Shown here one piece after another: positions 10,423 to 21,025 of a DNA stretch of 32,466 bases. The stretch lies in NCBI GenBank assembly GCA_001600875.1, contig BCLD01000008.1, positions 1-32,466 on the forward strand, in the 5' to 3' direction. Each line of letters opens with the position of its first letter. Position 1 is the stretch's first letter. Both the position numbers and the translations under genes were made by a program. Below the pieces are notes generated by a model. The model saw nothing but the letters and a program-made list of their open reading frames with translations. It ran no database searches and had not been told where the DNA came from. This DNA comes from Solicoccozyma terricola. Lineage: Eukaryota; Basidiomycota; Tremellomycetes; Filobasidiales; Piskurozymaceae.

Positions 10423-11500
10423 ATGTCCAACAATACAGTCGTTTTCACAAATGGGTATCCATCTCGTGAGTTTTTTTCACCATTGGGTTCAAGGACGAGG
10501 TATTCCGTCGTTATTGTTACCCCGAATCATCACTGAACTTTCTCTCTCGCACTCGTTTTCGTCGTCTCCGTCTTTTCCCCTCACTCATTATCCAACCATT
10601 CCAACCATTCCAACCCATCCCATCATCTTCTCCAACAGCTATATCAACACCAACAAGAGCACCATCACCTAATAGAGCGAATTCATGGCCTTCTATGAAA
10701 CCATTATGGCCTAGTATGTCTTCGTTTGATGAGGAGGGGTTTAAATTAGCATCGAGGGAGGGCGAGAGGGAGAGGGAGGGCGAGGAGAAGAAGAATGAAA
10801 TGGTGGTTCCTTGTATTATATTGAGTGAGTGTGTCCGGGGGAATGGGTTTGGGTTGGTTGATGATGATGAAAGGGGTTTTTCACCAAATACTGATATTGG
10901 TCTCTTCCCTCCCCCCCCCCCGCTTCCCCCACAGCACCACCACACTCTCCATTCCCACAACAACTCCTCGATCCATCATCACCACGTCGTCGTTCCACCG
11001 TCGTATCACTATTTTCAAGATCATCACCACCTCCAAAATATCAACTCTTACCAACACATCAACATTACCTCCTTGGTGGTGGTGTTGGCGTTGGCGTTGG
11101 TGGTGGTGTTGGTCCTGGTCTCCCTCAATCCCGACAACGTATACGTTGGAAATATTTACTTATTTTTCCAATAATTATTTGGTTTATTCATTTATGGTTG
11201 ATGTTTTCGGGAGGACAAGGATGGATGAGAGCTGGTGATAGTTTGGTATTTGGTGGGAATCAAGGTAGAGAGGCGTTATGGGATCAGCTAGGTGGTGGTG
11301 GTGGTGGTGGTGGTGGTGGTGGTGCTGCGGCGGCGGGTGGTGCGAGTGGCGCTAGTGCCGCTAGTGCTACGGGTACGGAAGGTGCGGTTGAGAAATCCGA
11401 TTGGTATGAGGGGAAAGAAGGTGAAGGGTGGACGAAATGGAAGGATTTAGTGGTTTGGAGTCCGGGTAGGATTGAGAGTGAGGGGAAAAAGAACAGATGA
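10423..11500 (+). CDS. Single-pass membrane protein, fungal, unknown function
   Basis: Three exons, 10423-10465, 10639-10824 and 10935-11500, join in phase to 264 aa. Residues 1-130 are rich in Ser, Pro and Arg (PISTPTRAPSPNRANSWPSM; then PSSPRRRSTVVSLFSRSS) and are probably cytosolic and disordered. A Gly-Val low-complexity stretch precedes one clear transmembrane segment (WKYLLIFPIIIWFIHLWLMF). The C-terminal part has an 11-residue glycine run, an Ala/Gly/Ser tract, and a Trp-rich tail (EKSDWYEGKEGEGWTKWKDL). The positive residues just before the helix suggest a type II orientation. Intron 2 ends in a run of 11 C before the acceptor. I do not recognise the family. Confidence 0.7.
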
Positions 11501-11847
11501 TACGGACATTATAGGGTAAAAGAGGGAACGAATACCAAAAGTTCCCCGAGGACATTTTTTTTTTCAGGTTGGGTCATTTGTATGGACAATATTTATATAT
11601 TAACGAGTTTAGGGCGTATATATTGTATTATATAGGGGGGGGGGGGAAGGATAGTCGGCCAGGTCATCCTTATCATATCATCGTCATCATCGTTGGCACT
11701 GACCATCCTCGTCGCCGTCGCCGCCGTCGCCGCCACCAACGATCACGTGACTCCAACTCGCGCCGGGAAGTTGTTCAACTCTACTCGATCCAACTCGCTC
11801 CAATGCGTTGTAAATGGGAATATCACCACCGTCACAGCTTCCCCAAC
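11501..11847. other. Intergenic region with a 12-G run
   Basis: This holds the 3' end of the membrane-protein gene and the promoter of the next gene. There is a T-rich stretch (11558-11564), an AT-rich segment (11590-11633) that may contain the end of the upstream transcript, and a run of 12 G at 11635-11646. Nothing else is seen. Confidence 0.5.
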
Positions 11848-12982
11848 ATGCCTCATAAACGTATGTACCCCGTCTCGGAGCAGGCAAGGACGAGGAAATG
11901 TGTCTTACCAAACCCCACCGTCTCATCTCCATCTCACAACCAGGCGCTAAACGATCTGTTCGAGAGTCGGAGAAGGAGAAGAAGTGAGGTGTTTGAAGCT
12001 TTTGGTTCGGGTTCTCCCTCGCCCGCCCGCATACCACATCGTACTCACCCTCCCCACCCTTGCTTGCTTTCCAACCATCAGAGGCCAGAACCTCCCACCT
12101 AAAACGAACAACGGTAGTTCCGGCTACACCGACGCCGATACTCCCAAAGGTGCGACCAGAGTAATCAACGCTCTTGCAACTCGAACAGCGTATCATGAAA
12201 AGAAACGAGCTTACGCCGATGATGGACCTCGTCAAGCCAAGGGTAAAGGAAAAGCATCGAATCAATCTCAATCTCGTGGTAGTGGTGGTGGTGGGAAGGA
12301 TACTCTGAAGATTATGCCTGGAGAAACGTTGGGACAATTTAATAGGAGGTTGGAGGATCACATGAGACCGATGGTTAGTCAGGCTATGAAGGATGCAGCG
12401 TCCAAGCAGGCACAACAGGAGAGAGAGATATGGCAGGAGAAGAAATTACGAAGAGAGGAAGCAAAGGAAGCGAAAAAGTTGAAAGAAGCCAAGGAGCAGG
12501 AAGATGAAGGTGTTGGGAGGAGGAGAAAACGAGAAGGGGATGTGGGTGGTGATAGCGATGGGGATGAAGACGAGGAGAAGACGACCCTCAAGGACACGAA
12601 GAAACGACGGAAAGAACCCGTTAAAGTCGATCAACCATCGACATCGACCATGAAACCAATCAAACCAAAAAGCAAGATGGACATGTCAACTGGCTTTGCA
12701 CCGATTCCCAAACCCCCTCCTCTCCATGACATTGCACTAGCTCCACCTATCCTCCCTGGTCTTCGAAGATCATCCACACCAGCAACGACGAGTCATTTCG
12801 CTGTGACGGGACGTACACCGTTATCAGCTGGACAAAAGAGGTTGATGGAAGAGGAGCGAGAGAGGGTGGTTGCGAGGTATAGGGAGATGAAAGAGGCGAA
12901 GCGGGTAGAACAACAGGCAGAGAAAGCGTTGGCAGATAAGGACAAGGGCGGGAAGAGAAAGAGGTCGACGCGTGATGTATAG
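11848..12982 (+). CDS. Lysine-rich nuclear/nucleolar coiled-coil protein, CCDC137-like
   Basis: Three exons, 11848-11860, 11944-11983 and 12082-12982, join in phase to 317 aa. The first exon encodes only MPHK plus one base. The start MPHKRAKRSVRESEKEKKGQ is strongly basic and matches the opening I know from fungal proteins of this kind. A conserved-looking block MPGETLGQFNRRLEDHMRP lies at about residue 92-110, followed by a long charged helix (about 115-200, Lys/Glu/Arg) and basic stretches that would act as nuclear localisation signals. The C-terminus is again helical and basic. In metazoans CCDC137-like proteins are nucleolar, so a role in ribosome biogenesis is possible. The family assignment is tentative; the gene model is firm. 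Confidence 0.75.
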
Positions 12983-13110
12983 AATAGATGTGTGGTAGAT
13001 CCGAAGTAGATGCAGAGTAGACCCACCCCCCGGTAGTTTGGGCGTGCAGCGAAACGGCCGGGGAAAAAATTGGCATATTATCATTCATCTCATCACCCGT
13101 TTCTTTCCTC

Positions 13111-13691
13111 TCACGGACCACCATCCTTTTCCACTTTTTGATACTTTCCACTCGTCTGTCCACCTTTCCTAACTTCTCTTCCAAAGAATCTATACAACAC
13201 TTTTTTCGCTCTCAAGGCGCCGTATCGTTCACTACGAAGCCAGACGAGGATGGAAGCGGGGATGACGAGGAAAACGAGGCCAAGGAAGAGGTAGATGGAT
13301 GGTTGGGCGAGGAGTGAGGTTGGAGGAAGAGGAGAATCGAGTGAGGTAGAAATGATGGGATTCTTTAGATTTTCTTCGTCTTGGTCATCGTCGTCGATCA
13401 ACTATTGTAAACACAAACGAAAAAAAGGGAGACAATTTACATCAGTAAAAGCCCGTCGACGGATGCTCTTGCTCTTTGATTGTCCCTCCCCTCCTCTCCC
13501 CTCCCACACAAAAAAAAACCCCCCGCTCGTTTCAGAGCAATGTAAAAACGTGTTCCAAGATCACGCACATTTCTCTCTCTCTTTTATTTTTGCCGGGGGG
13601 GATCAAGGTGGAATATTCAAAGCTCGATGCGGAAAGGTACCTGATTTCCTTCATCATCGACTTCTTCCTCAATTGGTAACTGGTGGGGTGG

Positions 13692-13779
<88 letters not shown>

Positions 13780-14257
13780 GGGGGGGGGATATGAAAGACC
13801 ATCTCACCTCGACGGTCTTTGGAACGGTCCTATAACGGCGGGGAGGGAATTATTTTCGAAAATCAACACGATTTCGTTATACCGTCGCGGATTGATCCCT
13901 TCGCCCCCCTTGGCTTTGGTATTGGTGTTCTTTCGTTCGGAACCCGACCCCGGACTCACTTGCCGTATAAACCCATCACGATCCTTCCCATTGGTTTACC
14001 ACCATGTTCGATGTCAAAGTAGACCTAGGGGTATTTGTGGTGGTGGTCAGGATTGAGTGTCTCGTCCCTCTCTCTGTCTCTCTCTCTCTCTCTCTCTGTG
14101 GTAGGAGGGGACGAAGGAAAGGGGGGGGGGGGGTGGTGTGACTGACCTTGTTGGTGATGATAGGACCCTTTGCTGCGTCTGTGCCGGATGCGATGTAGAT
14201 GATGGCGACGATGAATAGGACTGCGAGGACTGCGATGCGGGATATGAGGTTGGCCAT
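13111..14257 (-). CDS. Membrane-anchored secretory-pathway cyclophilin (PPIase), catalytic core missing
   Basis: Exons on the minus strand are 14257-14147, 14024-13960, 13829-13808, 13679-13641 and 13401-13111. They join in phase. The N-terminus is a signal peptide or anchor (ISRIAVLAVLFIVAIIYIAS). Next comes an unmistakable cyclophilin start: VYFDIEHGGKPMGRIVMGLY, then GKTVPKTVE. Normally NFRALATGE, the active-site Phe-His-Arg and the rest of the barrel follow for about 140 residues. Here the next exon reads LPIEEEVDDEGNQ, and the last exon has an acidic linker and one C-terminal membrane helix (IYLFLGLVFLVIPASILVW). The core is absent. The intron where it should be (13680-13807) holds a 94-nt G run (C on the sense strand). 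As assembled, the protein would be about 175 aa and inactive. An assembly collapse between two poly-C introns is the simplest explanation; a real deletion is the alternative. Confidence 0.85.
13695..13788. repeat. 94-nt poly-G tract (poly-C on the sense strand of the cyclophilin gene)
   Basis: 84 consecutive G, one A at 13779, then 9 G. It lies inside the third intron of the cyclophilin gene and directly at the place where the core exons are missing. Tracts of this length are hard to sequence and assemble, and would form G-quadruplexes if real. Confidence 0.95.
14077..14133. repeat. CT dinucleotide run and 13-G run in cyclophilin intron 1
   Basis: A (CT)n stretch at about 14077-14096 is followed by 13 G at 14121-14133. 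Both lie in the first intron of the cyclophilin gene (14025-14146). On the sense strand the G run is poly-C near the donor site. Confidence 0.85.
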
Positions 14258-14455
14258 GGTGGTGTGTGGGTGTGGGTGGTGGGTGGATGTGGATGTGGAT
14301 GTGGGTGAATGGTGGATGGTGGATGGTGTTACCGGTGGATGTATACGGGTTGGAGTGACACGTCGAGTGGATCACGTGACACGGGAAGGGAGGGAGGGGA
14401 GGGAGTAGGCAGTAGGGAGTAGGGACAACGGGGCATACACTCACTCACAACCACC
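14258..14455. promoter_or_regulatory. Divergent promoter of cyclophilin (-) and TMA22 (+)
   Basis: The two start codons face away from each other with 198 bp between them. The cyclophilin side is rich in GTGGATG/GTGGGTG repeats (14264-14336), and the middle carries TCACGTGAC (14371-14379), a perfect CACGTG E-box of the kind bound by bHLH factors. No TATA box is clear. Confidence 0.6.
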
Positions 14456-15517
14456 ATGACAGCCATAGCAGGGCCATCCACACACATCATATACTGCGCA
14501 ATATGCTCACTCCCAGTAGAATATTGTGAATTCGGTAGCTCATTCTCAAAATGCAAATCATGGCTGGAGGAGGAAGATGAACGCGAGTTTAGGAGGTTGT
14601 ATAGTGAAGGTGAGTCGGCGGTCAATTCCTTCCTTCCTCGTGGAGGATATGTTACGTGTTCAAACGGTCTAAAATACCATTCAATCTCTCCTCCCTCACC
14701 CCAGACGCACTCAAAGAACGAATAGGTACATTATCAATCGACAAACAAGAAAAAATAGAAGCAGACGCTGCAAAAGCAGAACGTAAAGCGGAGAAGAAGG
14801 CGGAATTGGAGATGAAGAAGAAGGCGGTGAGTTGATAGAGGGGGTTGGAGGGGAATATCTTGGTTCTGATGATTCTGATGGTTCTGATGGTTGGATTGGA
14901 TTAAATAGGCCGCCAAGGTGGGAGGATTGTTTCAAACTCTCTCTCGCTACCTCTTACCAATCACTGAAATCAATCTCTCTCTCTCTCCCTCCCTCCCTCC
15001 CTCCCTCCCTCCCTCCCTCCCTCCAGATCACCATCAAAAGACAAGAACGTAATAAACGTAAACACATCACTTCAATCCACGGACTCGATTCATTCAATAT
15101 AGATCTTAAAAAAGTATCTAAATTTTTGGCTCAAAAATTCGCAACGGGGAGTAGCGTTAGTAAAAATCCACAAGGGTTTGATGAGGTTGTTGTACAAGGT
15201 GATGTGACGGAGGATATTGTGAGTGTTTGGGGGTGGGGTGTGGGGGTGTTGGGGGTGGGGGGGGCAATGGGACTCGTTCGGTGGGTGTTGACGCCTGAAT
15301 TCGATTGGAAACGGGGACTTTTTCCCTCAGATTGAAATGATAAATGATCAAGTTGGACCGTTGAAAGGAGCGCCAGCGGATCAAGTGGTAAAGGTGAGTT
15401 TTAGTTAGATGTCCCCGCCCCGGGGGGGGGGGGAGCCATCCGAGAAGTTGACATGATCGTTTTTGCGCGTGGTTTTCCCAGGTCGAGGAGAAGAAGAAGG
15501 CACCGCCTGCTCCGTAG
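14456..15517 (+). CDS. TMA22: TMA22 / density-regulated protein (DENR), SUI1-domain translation factor
   Basis: With its partner MCT-1/TMA20, this protein releases deacylated tRNA from post-termination 40S subunits and helps reinitiation in the cytosol. Six exons (14456-14609, 14705-14826, 14909-14917, 15027-15218, 15331-15393, 15482-15517) join in phase to 191 aa, close to the usual 190-200. The N-terminal metal-binding motif is present (YCAICSLPVEYCEFG), then a Lys/Glu/Ala-rich helix. The C-terminal SUI1 domain starts ITIKRQERNKRKHITSIHGL and continues with FAQ/LAQKFATGSSV and VVVQGDVTEDI. Exon 3 is only 9 nt (Ala-Ala-Lys). Intron 3 ends in a long (CTCC)n tract that serves as the polypyrimidine tract; intron 5 has a 12-G run on the sense strand. 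Confidence 0.93.
14983..15024. repeat. (CTCC)n microsatellite before a splice acceptor in TMA22
   Basis: About ten tandem CTCC units occur directly upstream of the CAG acceptor of intron 3. Copy number probably varies between strains, with little effect beyond the polypyrimidine tract. Confidence 0.85.
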
Positions 15518-15718
15518 ACGTAAAATATATATAACATTTGAAATGCCTATAATGTTTTACGTTCAGAGTCCCGATGTTACGTACGGCGCAAACGAAAACA
15601 TATATATCAAATTACAACCGTTTCGTATAACCGTTTCGGTACAACCATCTAAGCAATCGACGTAGATAAATATGCCTTGTCGGAAATGATCTTCTACAAA
15701 GTGCACCCAACCCTCAGA

Positions 15719-16358
15719 CTATCTTCTCGCTAGTTCCCCCCCTTTACCACCACCGTCGCCTTTCTTCAACGGTTCATTCATACCTAAGAAATTCCGTTCA
15801 GATTCAGATAATTGGAAGAGAGAGTTTGTGAATACGTGGAAATGTCGACGGATCTGTAAAGGCAAAAAAGGGATGATTTCGGTGTGAGTTTTTGGGGCTT
15901 GGATTTTTTCGGCTCCGCATCGAAAAAAAAAACGCACAGGAGAGAAAACATGCTCGTGTGTTCCGAAATCCGCATAGAGTATCATATATGTGCTTGCGAC
16001 TACAAATGGAATGAAGGGAGAAAAAAACCGACGACGACGACGACGACGAAGTGGAACGTTTAGGCGATCTGATATCGATACAGCAAGGAAAAACTACAAA
16101 CGCACCCGCGCCAGCTACCCAACCACCAACTCCCAACCATTTCATCCGTGTACTCGGTAATCTCGTCTCGGGATCACCTGCTACTCTTCGAAAATACTTT
16201 TCAGCCTGTTCCATGGAACGCGGTGAAGATATTTCAGAGGGAGAGGGACCGGTGTAGGATTTGGTGATGTCACGAGGACGAGGGGCGGATGAGTAGTACC
16301 GGGAGATGTAGGATGAAGGACCAGGAGTGGGTCGGAAATGGGGATGGGAGGGAAACAT
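15719..16358 (-). CDS. Small single-pass membrane protein, probably mitochondrial
   Basis: Exons 16358-16082, 15999-15938 and 15853-15719 join in phase to 157 aa. The N-terminal 45 residues are rich in Ser, Pro, Arg and Tyr with almost no acids (MFPSHPHFRPTPGPSSYIS), which fits a mitochondrial presequence. A helix with AEKYFRRVAGDPETRLPSTR follows, then one membrane segment (WLGVGGWVAGAGAFVVF) and a C-terminal domain (YADFGTHEHVFSP, then FTNSLFQLSESERNFLGM). The 5' leader probably has an intron, since a CTTTACAG acceptor preceded by 13 C (16380-16392) lies just before the ATG. I do not recognise the family. Intron 1 contains a (CGT)n run. Confidence 0.65.
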
Positions 16359-16542
16359 GGTGGAAAAGAATGCTGTAAAGGGGGGGGGGGGGCGAGGTAA
16401 CTCGAGGGTCAGCGTGTTGGTTCTTCTCTTGGGGTAAATCATCCAACACTACCACCACCATCACCCGCACGCCAGCTAATCCCTCAGTGTAACTATGATC
16501 TAAGACCCGCATCGCTACAGTGACGACCAGCTCACCCCTCTT

Positions 16543-17019
16543 ATGGTGCAAGTCCACGAGTCAAGACGACAAGCGGTCGAGCGAAGAGTTGTGAGCAGTC
16601 TAGGAGGTTTTACTCCCCTGAGCTCGAGCCGAATTTGTTTTTGTGTTTCGGGGTTTATAGGTTGTCGTCCTTGGGAAGCGTGGGATGGGTGTGGTGTGTG
16701 GGAAGAAGCGAAGGAGGAACTTACCAGATGGATGATGGTGTTTGAACCGGTGATGGATGGATGATGAAAGTTGAAGTTGCAACTTTTGTTGAACATCTAT
16801 CTACTTGTGACTTCTTTTTTCACTTTTTAGCGGGAAAACGCGCTTCTAACCGGCACCAACGGGTTCATCATCGACAACATCCCTCATCAGTTTGGGAGGG
16901 CATCGATCTCGCCTTCAGATGAGAGTAGCGTCTTGAAAGTTGGTCGCAGGGATGCTTCGGACGCTGGAGCATGGTTTTTGCCCAGAAAGGCCAAGGAAGA
17001 CGGCCCGAGGGGAGTGTAA
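16543..17019 (+). CDS. Small protein of about 78 aa, unknown function
   Basis: The firm part is the last exon, 16831-17019. It opens after a TTTTTAG acceptor with RENALLTGTNGFIIDNIPHQ and runs to a stop with coherent protein composition (…DAGAWFLPRKAKEDGPRGV). The first exon is proposed at 16543-16590 (MVQVHESRRQAVERRV), ending in a GTGAGC donor in the right phase. The 240-nt intron between them is long for this window and could hide another small exon (for example around 16660-16692). The gene would share a 184-bp divergent promoter with the small membrane protein on the minus strand. No family is recognised. Confidence 0.5.
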
Positions 17020-17156
17020 CAGAACCACAAACATCTCAAATGAGCGTCTCTCTACAGACTAGCTTTTCCGTGAGGTGTTGCAAGCCATGGACTGCCCTAA
17101 TCTCTCATAGTTGAATTCTCGTTCGGCACGATCGAATACAATGTACCCGTCAGCTC

Positions 17157-18998
17157 ATGGCCATACCTTTCACGGCTTGCTCGGTGTCGGACCTGCTCTA
17201 CCGTTTCTCATGCCGCCGGCGGCGGCCGTATCCGTCCAGGAACCACATCCCGCTTTCGCCTCTTTGGTCGACTTTCGATTCAGGTCAAGTCCTTCAGGTT
17301 GTTAACAACACACCTCAACATGCTGTTACTGACAGACTTCAAGAACCTCGGCTTGTTGCTGGGTCTCCCACTGTCTTTCGTCCTGGCCAGCGTCACCACA
17401 ATCGCTCGTTGGGATGCAGCCGCTTTTGCCAGACTGCCAATTGTCGATCTCGAAAAGGCAAAAGTAGATGAAGATGTCGAGGATACCGAGGATGCTGAGG
17501 ATGCTCTTGATGACAAGGCACTCGTACCGGTCAAGCAACAGGTAGCAAACAACAAAGTCTCACCGAAGATCCAGCTTTCGGTGGTTATCGTTGGGATCGT
17601 GATCCTCTTCAGTGGTGCGTTTGCCCTTGGAGGAACCAGAGGGATATGGGCAGCGGGCGTCTGTCTTCCCTTGGTGAGTATCCCACTCAATCCTCGGTGA
17701 CGTTTGAAACGGAACTAAGCTATCTGCAATGCAGGGATTGGCATGCTCCGTGCATCTCTCGCATGCACTTGGTCTGATGAACGATAATTTGATGAGAAAG
17801 GACGATGGGAGTGAGTATACCAAGGCATGACCACCATTGGTTCGTGCGCATTCTTTGATGACGACTCTGCACCCCCACCAGCTCTCGTCCAGCAAGACTC
17901 GTTCCCCCAGGGACGTAACCGTGGTCTCCAGGTGGTAGGCCTTCCGCTCGTGATAGCATCTCTACTTCCGCTCAGCATCTACCTAGAAATCTCGCTCTTC
18001 CCTATTTGTCTCCTGTATGTCGCCATCTTACCGTCTCGCACAGCCTCGATCTTGCACATCGAAGGTGGACGAGGGGTGTCATTCAAATGGCAAGCACTCA
18101 AGACATGCGCCATTTCTGTAGCCACCATCTGCTTCTCAGCTGTCATCGTGGTCGCTGCTATGCACTTTGGCAAGAAATCGGAAAATACGAAATCAGAACA
18201 GCAATCCGGTGACGATCTCACTGCGTACATTTTTGCGAATGCCATGGCCCTGCAAGGTTTCCAATACTTCGGATACATCGGAGCCATGGTCTCGGCGCTA
18301 TATCGACTAGATGTCAAGCTCGCTCGAACACCAAGGCCTAGACCCCACCTCGAAGGACGAGGTGGCAGGTTTGGTCTGCAGAGAATAGCGACAAAATCCG
18401 TTGATAAGATCCACGGCCCACCCGTCCTCGTACCGTGTGCAAAGGAAATGCTCACCACTAGGAGGAAATTTCTGCCTATGCCTATCTATGCGGCTGTCGC
18501 AGGCGGTGTTACGGTGTTGTGTATGGTGTTGACAGGATGGGCAGTAAAGATGGCACTTGATCATGGCTTGTCGGACCTTGTGGGTATTGATCGGGGTGTC
18601 GTCAGTGTTTTCTTTGTCTACCTCAGAGTTGACGCCCGATGTCATCACCCCAACAGAAATCGACAGACTGGCGCAAACCTGATCTTCAGTTCCTCGGTAT
18701 GATCGCCGGCGCAGTCCTCTCTCCCTTCCCCATGGTCGTATCGGTCTACTTGCTCTCCGTCATCCGTGGAGAGACATCATTCATATTCAATTCCCAGGCG
18801 GACTGGAGTCCGGCGGAGGATATCTCTAATTTGCGAATGTTGAATGAGGAGGAGGAGAGGGAGGCGTTGGCTGGAGAAGTATTTGAGAAGGGCAGTAGAC
18901 ATCTGACTGTTCTATCATACGCATGGTACAGCGACATTCGGGACCGGGAAAGTTATAATAAGCTGTCATGTACCACAAGGTCCGTGGCCGCAGTGTAA
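17157..18998 (+). CDS. Multi-pass membrane protein of unknown function
   Basis: Five exons (17157-17283, 17336-17673, 17735-17810, 17882-18600, 18657-18998) join in phase to 533 aa. At least seven hydrophobic segments are visible, among them IQLSVVIVGIVILFSGAFAL, GLPLVIASLLPLSIYLEI, FPICLLYVAIL, CFSAVIVVAAMHF, YFGYIGAMVSALYRLDVKLA, AAVAGGVTVLCMVLTGWAV and FLGMIAGAVLSPFPMVVSVY. An acidic loop (about residues 73-100, Asp/Glu rich) separates the first helix from the rest. The last 60 residues are acidic and soluble. The helix ending in RLDVKLAR followed by a short loop and further helices recalls presenilin-type proteases, but the YD and GxGD catalytic motifs are not seen, so I do not claim that. 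The intron 4 donor (GTCAGT) and the choice of start are the least certain parts. Confidence 0.6.
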
Positions 18999-19066
18999 AG
19001 TCTGTTGTTCCTACGTCATGACATAAATCTCCTGTTATTGTACAAATGTTTGATCCCAAGGACTTC

Positions 19067-20989
19067 TCAGAGTTTTGCGCTCCCGTTAACGCCATTCGTG
19101 ACACCCTTCTTGTACAGCGCCTTTTCAAAGAATGGACCTAGTGAAGTCCAACCTGCCTCCTCGAGTGGTGCGACAACAGCAACATAACCATCCGGCCTGC
19201 AGACGATGATACCTCCCTCCTCCAATCCATACTTTTTGTGAGCTCCACCGACGTGCTTTTCGTAAAACATGTCACCGATCTTGTCGCCCGCAAGCTCCAC
19301 ATCATCGGCGTACACCATCGCGTTCAAACCCTTGAGATCCTTGACGTCTTCGAGGTTGAATCCGAATCGAGATTCGTTCAAGACGGTGAGGATGGCGAAG
19401 AACGGGTTGAGCTCCTCGTAGCCTATCAGACCGGTGTTGACAGCCTGGTGCAATACGGGCCGATTGCGTGGAATCTTTGCCGTGTGCTGGTTGACAAAAC
19501 TAGAGGGCGAGGTGAGGTAGCGAGAAAAGGCGGCGAGACGGTCGTATGACTCCTTGAGCTTGCCGGCAAAGACGTAGATACGGAATCCACCTGGGGAGTG
19601 ATATTGGATTTCGTGGATGAGGCGGACTGGTTGGGTGTTGACCGCTCGCGTCACGGTAGCGGGAGTCAACCTCTCTCCAGCATGCAGCTTCAAGTTGGGT
19701 AAAGCCTTGAATCCGAGTTCCTTCTCGACATCCTCGTTGAAGATGACCATTGGACCCTTGATGTAGTTTACACCGGCGCCAGTGGTGAACGCAGCATTCT
19801 TCCTCTGAACGGTCACGAAGTGATTCTTGACCTCTTCCTTGGTCATCAAAGCAACCTCTGGGGAGTTTCTAGGGACCTCACCACTGAAGAGCGCAGCGTA
19901 TTCCTCGTCGAAATCGATCAGCTGCTTGCCGATCTTCCATCGCTCGTCGTGGTAGGTCTTCAGCAGTTCGGGGCCAGCAAGACCTCGTAGGACGAGGTTG
20001 AGCTTGAATGAGAGGTTGTGGGAGTCCATGAGGGCGGTGTTCATGCCTTGACCGGCCTGTAGGTTTGGGGAAGGGGGTTAGCGTTCAGGATCCGGCGAGT
20101 TGATCAGTGGGATACCCACCTTGGGAGAATGAGTGTGGCATGCATCGCCAGCGAGGAAGACCTTGCCTTGCAAATCATAGTTGCTGACCAGTCGTTGACC
20201 GATGGGATAAGCGCTCCACCATTCGACCTTTTCGAAGTTTAGGGTGTAGGGTGCGATGATCTGGATGGTAGCTGAGCGTCAGTCCTGGGGATATTGCGCG
20301 AATTCCTCCTGCCGTCGCTCACCCTCTTGTCGGCATTCATGATATCCTCCGCTGTGACCTTCCACCTCATCTCCTGAGCGGGCAACTTGCTCTTCTCTCC
20401 ACCGATGATGTTGACTTGGGTGTACAAACGGACCATCGGCTTGTTGTCAATATTGTTCTCCCGAGGGAAGATGTACATTGCACCGTTTCTGGGTGGGTAA
20501 AGGTTAGGGGCGGGAACCATATTCGTACTGGAACGGCAAAAAGTCTCACTTGGCGCTATGAATGGCAGCGATCTTACGGAGATCAGGGAAATCAGAGGTG
20601 ACGACTGAGTGGTGACCGGAGTGGGGTTTTGGGTAAGTACTTGTAACCGCAACGCTGGAAACGGACTGGGCTACTCACCAGCATCCAAAGCACCCCAAAG
20701 CGTATCAACATATTCACCCGTCATCACCACGTTGTGCTCCTTCATCATCAACTCCCTCACGGCACTTCTACCACCATCACAACCGACGAGATACTTGCAC
20801 TTGATTTCAGTCACCTCGCCGCCGTCTTTCCCACCTTCTTCGGTGGCGCCCTTGACGAGGGAGACGGACACGGGGTAGGTCTCGGTGGAGCCTTCGGATG
20901 GAAGGGTGAATGATTTGAACGAGTATGGACGGGCGACGCGGAGGTCGTTTCGGTCGAGGTCTCTGAGGAACGCTTCCTCGATCATGCCT

Positions 20990-21025
<36 letters not shown>

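Noticed and set aside
11687..12415. Long minus-strand open frame opposite the CCDC137-like gene
   Set aside because: Composition is typical of an antisense shadow and it overlaps well-supported exons.
13532..13807. Open frames made of long proline or glycine runs over the poly-G tract
   Set aside because: They exist only because a homopolymer has no stop codons; the tract is inside an intron of the cyclophilin gene.
17157..18998. Signal-peptide-peptidase/presenilin-like protease
   Set aside because: The helix ending RLDVKLAR and the topology recall that family, but the YD and GxGD aspartate motifs and the PAL motif were not found.
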